Both the position numbers and the translations under genes were made by a program. Below the pieces are notes generated by a model that worked only from the letters and a program-made list of their open reading frames with translations, did no database searches and had not been told where the DNA came from. Below, piece by piece: positions 59,722-64,000 of a stretch of DNA of 64,000 nt (positions are counted from its first letter, which is position 1; each line of letters opens with the position of its first letter). The DNA is from Cyclobacteriaceae bacterium. GTDB lineage: Bacteria > Bacteroidota > Bacteroidia > Cytophagales > Cyclobacteriaceae. Location of the stretch: NCBI GenBank assembly GCA_030584025.1, contig CP129487.1:2170001-2234000 (forward strand), written 5' to 3'.

Positions 59722-61152
59722 TTAAAATTCGAGTGGAAGACCTTGATAGAAATCAAGGATTTTCTTTTTAAAGATGAAATCGTATTTGGCTCGCAGTAAA
59801 TCAGACTGCGCCTGAAACAAATCATTTTCGGCAACCTGGTATTCAACAAAATTTACTGCTCCTAATTCAAACCGTTGCTTGGTCATACGAAAAGCTTCGT
59901 CCCGTGCACTTACTTGTTTTTGTGCCGATTGGTATGTTTTAGAAGCCGCCAGTGCATCGTTATAGGCTGTCTCAACAGATTGCCTTAACCTGTTCTCATT
60001 TTCAAGCAACGTGATGTCCGCTAATTCGCGATTGATGGCTGCCCGCTGTACCGCTGAGCGTGTTTGCAAGCCATTAAAAATGGGTATTTGCAAATTGAAG
60101 CCGAGCCCTTTACCAAGGTTGTTTCTAAATTGCTCTTCATATCCTACAGTTTGAAATGAAAATTGATTCACCTCAACATCGGTAAATACTAACTCAGCAG
60201 GATTGCTTTGCAAATAGCCTATTTCTCTCGGAATAACTGCTGACCCTTCCAGAATTGCCTCTTGCCTGGCTGAAGAATAAAGTGTAGAAAGTGAACCACT
60301 TAATGTTAAGCGGGGATAATAATTACCACGTGTCGATTTAAGTGCAAATGCCGAGCTTCTTTGCCGTAATCTTGCAGCCTGAATTTCAGGCATCGATAAC
60401 ACAGCAATTTCAAAAATCTCATCTGCCGATTTATTAATATTCGGATCATTAAGGTCAACATTCAATAATTCAACATCCATTTCCGTAGACGCTGGCAATT
60501 GAAGTGCCTGCTTTAACTGAAGGAAAGATAAGTTGAGTGCATTTTCGCGCTGAATTAAATTCAACTCATTGGTAGCATGCTGTGCCTCCAGGTTTAGGGC
60601 ATCCGACTTTGGTAAAGACCCGGCTTCGACAAGCTTTTTGGTTCGCTCAAGTTGCTCGTTTGTTGAATTCAATTGATACTCCGCATTGGCATAGAGCTCT
60701 TTATTAAAAACAACCGTGAGGTAAAGTGTAATCACATTCAGAATTACATCGTTGCGCGCTTTAATCAAATCTTGATTAACAGCTTCAAGTTCAACCTCAT
60801 TTTGCTTCATGGAATAAAATAGCCTAAAGCCATTCCACAATAACAATGAACTGCTGATATTGGCATTGATCGAATTAATTCGTTGCTCTACGAACAAGTT
60901 TGTAGTAGGGTCAATATTTCTACCCCAATTGAAACCGTAGTTTCCATTTGCATTCAACGAAGGCAACATGGCCATCTTTGACTGAAGATAGTTTATTTCA
61001 CCCGTGCGCACACCATAGTTGCCTCGCTTAACCGTTAGGTTACTGGATACGGCATAGTCGACCAACTCACGTAACGTCCATACTTTTTTTGTCTGCTGAC
61101 TGAATGAAAACAGACTTGACATTACCAATACAGCTAATAAAATTCCTCTCAT
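59722..61152 (-). CDS. TolC-family outer-membrane efflux protein
   Basis: A 476-residue protein with signal peptide (1-18, ending SFSQ) and two homologous coiled halves with the OEP features: LVDYAVSSNLTVKRG..., LNLEAQHATNELNLIQREN (about 185-205) and the repeat at about 395-460. It would form the outer-membrane channel for the adaptor encoded 27 bp downstream. The start lies 2 bp after the stop of the serine dehydratase gene. Confidence 0.92.
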   Translation of the reverse strand: MRGILLAVLVMSSLFSFSQQTKKVWTLRELVDYAVSSNLTVKRGNYGVRTGEINYLQSKMAMLPSLNANGNYGFNWGRNIDPTTNLFVEQRINSINANISSSLLLWNGFRLFYSMKQNEVELEAVNQDLIKARNDVILNVITLYLTVVFNKELYANAEYQLNSTNEQLERTKKLVEAGSLPKSDALNLEAQHATNELNLIQRENALNLSFLQLKQALQLPASTEMDVELLNVDLNDPNINKSADEIFEIAVLSMPEIQAARLRQRSSAFALKSTRGNYYPRLTLSGSLSTLYSSARQEAILEGSAVIPREIGYLQSNPAELVFTDVEVNQFSFQTVGYEEQFRNNLGKGLGFNLQIPIFNGLQTRSAVQRAAINRELADITLLENENRLRQSVETAYNDALAASKTYQSAQKQVSARDEAFRMTKQRFELGAVNFVEYQVAENDLFQAQSDLLRAKYDFIFKKKILDFYQGLPLEF

Positions 61153-61154
61153 AT

Positions 61155-61832
61155 TTATAAATCAATATCCGGTATATAAATCACTTCCTTAACCCACCTT
61201 AGACTCCGCAGGTAATCCAATGTTACAGGCTTAATGCCCGAATCCATTTCAATTACGAGGCACGCTTCGTCATGTTTACCCTTACGGGAAACCGACATGG
61301 TGGCTATGTTACAATCATCGTGAGCCAATATATTGGCGATAAAGGCAATGCTGCCCTTTACATCATCTGCAAAAATTACAAGCGTATGCAGGCTTGCACT
61401 GAAATCTGCCTTGAAGCCATCTACTTCGGCAATATTAATAATGCCTCCCCCCTTGCTTTCTCCTAGTACTTCAATTTCCCGATCGCCCTTTTTTAAAATA
61501 AGTCGGATGGTATTGGGGTGCATGGTTGAGGCGTTGCCGATGGATTTGAATTGGTACTTCAACCCCTTCTCTTTGGCTAATTGAAGCGATTCTTTAATTC
61601 GCTTATCATCTGTTTTAAAATCCAGTAACCCGGCAATAATGGCCCGGTCACTCCCGTGGCCTTCATAGGTTCGGGCAAAGGAATTATAAAAGATGATCTG
61701 GGCCTCATCGGGCATGTCGCCCAGCAGCCGGATGGCCGTGCGGGCAATGCGCACCACACCCGCTGTATGCGAACTGGAAGGCCCGATCATAACGGGACCA
61801 ATCATATCAAAAACACTGCTTTTCTCGTGCAT
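61155..61832 (-). CDS. sdaAB: L-serine dehydratase, Fe-S type, beta subunit
   Basis: A 225-residue subunit of iron-sulfur L-serine ammonia-lyase (serine to pyruvate plus ammonia). Signature MIGPSSSHTAGVVRIA at the N-terminus, GNASTMHPNTIRL mid-protein, and a C-terminal ACT domain (about 145-222). The alpha subunit, with the Fe-S cysteines, is not in the window. It begins the tolC-hlyD operon (2-bp gap), an odd pairing of metabolism with efflux. Confidence 0.93.
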   Translation of the reverse strand: MHEKSSVFDMIGPVMIGPSSSHTAGVVRIARTAIRLLGDMPDEAQIIFYNSFARTYEGHGSDRAIIAGLLDFKTDDKRIKESLQLAKEKGLKYQFKSIGNASTMHPNTIRLILKKGDREIEVLGESKGGGIINIAEVDGFKADFSASLHTLVIFADDVKGSIAFIANILAHDDCNIATMSVSRKGKHDEACLVIEMDSGIKPVTLDYLRSLRWVKEVIYIPDIDL

Positions 61833-61920
61833 ACCGGGTTTGAATACGCCATTTGTCGCTACTGCGGTATAATTATTACAAACAGAGGTATTTTTTCAAA
61901 AATTGGCAGTATTGGCTCAC

Positions 61921-62715
61921 TCAAACAGCAATGGGTGCCTTAATCCCCGGATGAGATTGATAATTGACGATCTCAAAATCCTCAAAAGCATAGTCGAAAA
62001 TGTTGGCAGGTTTACGTTTAATAATGAGTTTGGGCAACGGGTATGGCTCACGGGTTAGTTGAAGTTTAGCCTGCTCAATGTGGTTGGTATACAAATGCAC
62101 ATCTCCGCCCGTCCAAACAAATTCGCCCGGCTCCAGATCACATTGTTGGGCGAACATATAGGTAAGCAATGCATATGAGGCAATATTAAAAGGCACGCCC
62201 AAAAAATAATCAGCGGAGCGCTGGTAGAGCTGACAGGATAACTTTCCATCGGCTACATAAAACTGAAACATGGCATGACAAGGCGGTAAGGCCATCTTGT
62301 CTACCTCGGCAGGATTCCAGGCTGAAACAATGTGCCTGCGCGAATCGGGTTTGTTTTTGATTTGATCAATCACTTTCGAAATCTGATCGATAGTCGTTCC
62401 ATCGGGTGCAGGCCAGCTACGCCATTGGTGTCCGTAAACCGGTCCGAGATCTCCGTTTTCATCTGCCCATTCATCCCAAATGGTTACGCCATTGTCGTTC
62501 AGGTACTTAATGTTGGTATCACCATTCAAAAACCACAATAACTCATAAATAATAGAGCGCAGATGCAGCTTTTTTGTGGTTACGAGTGGAAACCCTTCAC
62601 TCAAATCAAACCTTAACTGACGACCAAACACAGAATAGGTTCCCGTTCCGGTTCTGTCGGTCTTCAGGGCACCTGTTTCCAGGATGTCCTTCATCAAATC
62701 AAGGTAGTTTTGCAT
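61921..62715 (-). CDS. thyA: Thymidylate synthase ThyA
   Basis: Makes dTMP from dUMP using methylenetetrahydrofolate. The catalytic cysteine is C146 in LPPCHAMFQFYV, followed by LSCQLYQRSADYFLGVPFNIASYALL. The length is 264 residues, identical to the E. coli enzyme. The reading frame continues upstream to 62799, but the ATG at 62715 (MQNYLDLMKDILETG) is the family start. Confidence 0.98.
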   Translation of the reverse strand: MQNYLDLMKDILETGALKTDRTGTGTYSVFGRQLRFDLSEGFPLVTTKKLHLRSIIYELLWFLNGDTNIKYLNDNGVTIWDEWADENGDLGPVYGHQWRSWPAPDGTTIDQISKVIDQIKNKPDSRRHIVSAWNPAEVDKMALPPCHAMFQFYVADGKLSCQLYQRSADYFLGVPFNIASYALLTYMFAQQCDLEPGEFVWTGGDVHLYTNHIEQAKLQLTREPYPLPKLIIKRKPANIFDYAFEDFEIVNYQSHPGIKAPIAV

Positions 62716-62744
62716 GGCAGTGGTTTTCAAAAGCAAATAAAAGA

Positions 62745-62781
62745 AAAAGTCCTGATCCCTATGACCAGGATCAGGACTTTT
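62745..62781. terminator. Bidirectional terminator near thyA
   Basis: Stem AAAAGTCCTGATCC (62745-62758) with GGATCAGGACTTTT (62768-62781), 9-base loop. On the minus strand it ends in TTTTTCTTTT, so it can end the lipoprotein gene at 62801; it lies just before thyA's start region. Confidence 0.8.
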
Positions 62782-62800
62782 CACTAAAAACCAACCCACA

Positions 62801-63724
62801 TTAGCCTCTTCTTCCTACGTTAACAGAGCGGGAATTTCCATCAACTGAAATGGTTATGATTCTGTCGCAAGCACCATCACCATAATCAACTGTTACCACT
62901 TTACCGGTAGCCACATCCACAAACTGCTTCACTCCTTCTACAGCTATCGGACAACCACGCTTGTACACTAACGGTTCAAGTATAGTCATGGTATACGCTC
63001 TTCCTCTCCGGTTTTCACCAGCTGCAGTATAGTCATGTGGCCAGCTATCATTATTTGTGCACTTATCAACAACCATGGCATCTAATGATGGATTGCCACC
63101 GCGTTGCCAGGTTCTCACAAAGCAATGTTCACGGGTAGCCTCAGTTGCATCAGGCCAAATAGCCTTTCCATTTTCAAGTTCAACCCGGAACTTAGGAGCA
63201 CTCACATTGCTATCTGTAATATTAGTCAAGGTGCGAATACCGCTTAACTGGATATCATTGATCGAGTAGCCATCGAAAGTTGTGACAATAGTTGAACCCG
63301 GTAAAAACTTCTTACCCGAGAAGGTAATGATGATTTTTCCTTTCCTGACATTTCCTAAAACATCCTGACAACCATCGCCAAAATCAATGGTAATGGTACC
63401 TGACGGATTCTCATTTGTTGATCCCTCATCGATCGTGACTGTGATAGTCACACCATTACATATTCTGGAATCCCCCTGAATCTGGATGGTTCTGGAAGAA
63501 GCGATACGACCTCCTTCATACTCATAGCTGCCGTTGTCAGCCACCATTACAAGGCCAGTCATATCATCAGCATCTTCAAAGAAATAATCGGTAATGGCAT
63601 CTTCGGCCACATCAGCTGCCTCTTGTTGCAAGGCCAGATCATCTTCCGTACACGAGATCACAGCACCCAGTGAGACGATGGCTACCAGGGTCAATGCTTT
63701 TTTAAAGAATGAAGTTGTTTTCAT
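62801..63724 (-). CDS. Putative lipoprotein of unknown function (307 aa)
   Basis: A 307-residue exported lipoprotein; lipobox VISC at about residue 25 followed by an acidic, Asp/Glu-rich tether (TEDDLALQQEAADVAEDAI). The mature part is beta-rich with repeated -TITVTI-, -GTITIDFGDGC- and -VVTVDYGDGAC- segments. Two similar GDG-C motifs (about 115 and 285) and several cysteines suggest disulfides and perhaps metal binding. No named domain. Ends with a strong terminator. Confidence 0.8.
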   Translation of the reverse strand: MKTTSFFKKALTLVAIVSLGAVISCTEDDLALQQEAADVAEDAITDYFFEDADDMTGLVMVADNGSYEYEGGRIASSRTIQIQGDSRICNGVTITVTIDEGSTNENPSGTITIDFGDGCQDVLGNVRKGKIIITFSGKKFLPGSTIVTTFDGYSINDIQLSGIRTLTNITDSNVSAPKFRVELENGKAIWPDATEATREHCFVRTWQRGGNPSLDAMVVDKCTNNDSWPHDYTAAGENRRGRAYTMTILEPLVYKRGCPIAVEGVKQFVDVATGKVVTVDYGDGACDRIITISVDGNSRSVNVGRRG

Positions 63725-63843
63725 AAGGAGTTATTAATTAGGTTATTTCTATTCAAAACAACCCTTAGATTAACCTTTTAGTAATTAGTTTAATGCAACT
63801 GGCATATTTTTAGCTAATTTTTGGTTTCAACCCCCATTTTCAT

Positions 63844-64000
63844 ATGAAAATCAACAAAACCCTCTTCTTAATCGCCATCAATTTATGCATATCCTGTGTC
63901 TCATTTGCTCAGGAGTTGCCCGATACAACACAATACAGAATTGAAACCCGCGATGGAAATGAATACATCGGTCAAATTACTTATCAGGACCAAACAGCCT
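63844..64000 (+). CDS. Secreted protein of unknown function, 5' part only
   Basis: The window ends inside a gene starting ATG at 63844: 52 codons visible. MKINKTLFLIAINLCISCVSFAQ is a clear signal peptide, followed by ELPDTTQYRIETRDGNEYIGQITYQDQTA. The rest is off the end, so no family can be named. Confidence 0.7.
   Translation, partial: MKINKTLFLIAINLCISCVSFAQELPDTTQYRIETRDGNEYIGQITYQDQTA

Noticed and set aside
62716..62799. Longer N-terminus of ThyA
   Set aside because: It would run through the terminator hairpin, and 264 residues from the ATG at 62715 is the exact family length.
1..64000. CRISPR arrays, IS elements, prophage, rRNA, tRNA
   Set aside because: No repeat-spacer pattern, transposase, integrase, phage structural gene or RNA gene was seen on either strand.

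Overview
The window looks like a chromosomal segment of a free-living member of the Bacteroidota, most likely of the order Cytophagales. The reasons are the kinds of genes present and their closest look-alikes: a PD40/OmpA outer-membrane protein with TPRs, a Bacteroidota-type histone-H1-like small protein, DUF1015 and DUF6913-type proteins, a serine-palmitoyltransferase-like alpha-oxoamine synthase, many short lipoproteins, and candidate promoters of the Bacteroidota TAnnTTTG / TTG type. Starts are usually ATG, with a few GTG or TTG, and Shine-Dalgarno sequences are weak or absent. I see no rRNA, tRNA, CRISPR array, transposase or phage gene. Taxonomy is an inference from gene content, not from a marker search.

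Region 1 (1-12,250): electron-transfer flavoprotein beta subunit, a small TPR protein, a pair of M14 carboxypeptidase paralogues (one active-looking, one with all visible catalytic residues lost), a small set of lipoprotein/membrane-peptide genes separated by similar non-coding spacers, a GT92-type glycosyltransferase, DnaB helicase, a Mur-ligase-like protein with a broken P-loop, a DEDDh exonuclease, a duplicated-domain secreted protein and an M48 lipoprotein protease. Region 2 (12,328-19,325): FAH-family hydrolase, M23 peptidase, peroxiredoxin Q with a lysine-rich tail, OmpA/PD40 protein, transketolase N-terminal half and an alpha/beta hydrolase.

Region 3 (19,337-31,599, minus strand) is the most unusual part: a tightly packed five-gene operon with a multi-TIR protein, two giant paralogous membrane-spanning STAND ATPases, a multi-pass membrane protein, and a protein with a TPR-sensor-like N-terminus and a degenerate nucleotide-cyclase-like C-terminus. 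The predicted topology puts the ATPases inside the cell and their approximately 750-residue solenoids outside. I interpret it as a candidate NTP-dependent signalling or conflict (immune-like) system. It lies between the two halves of transketolase, which are about 16 kb apart.

Region 4 (31,761-41,918): a frameshifted sulfatase, a YtxH protein, a BLUF blue-light sensor, transketolase C-terminal half, an arsenic-resistance cluster (arsR, arsM, arsC, acr3) with two matching palindromic operators, a phosphatase-SerA fusion, a K+ channel with a C-terminal zinc ribbon, and a DUF433/DUF5615 toxin-antitoxin pair. Region 5 (42,222-64,000): a SerC-like aminotransferase, an ECF sigma operon, M1 aminopeptidase, LigA, DapA, a histone-H1-like peptide, an SPT-like enzyme divergent from biotin carboxylase, a broken ParE-type toxin, Maf, a CPBP membrane protein, pyrophosphatase, a serine dehydratase-TolC-HlyD operon, thymidylate synthase, a lipoprotein and the 5' end of a further secreted protein. 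Serine metabolism recurs: SerA/SerB-like fusion, SerC, SPT-like enzyme and L-serine dehydratase.
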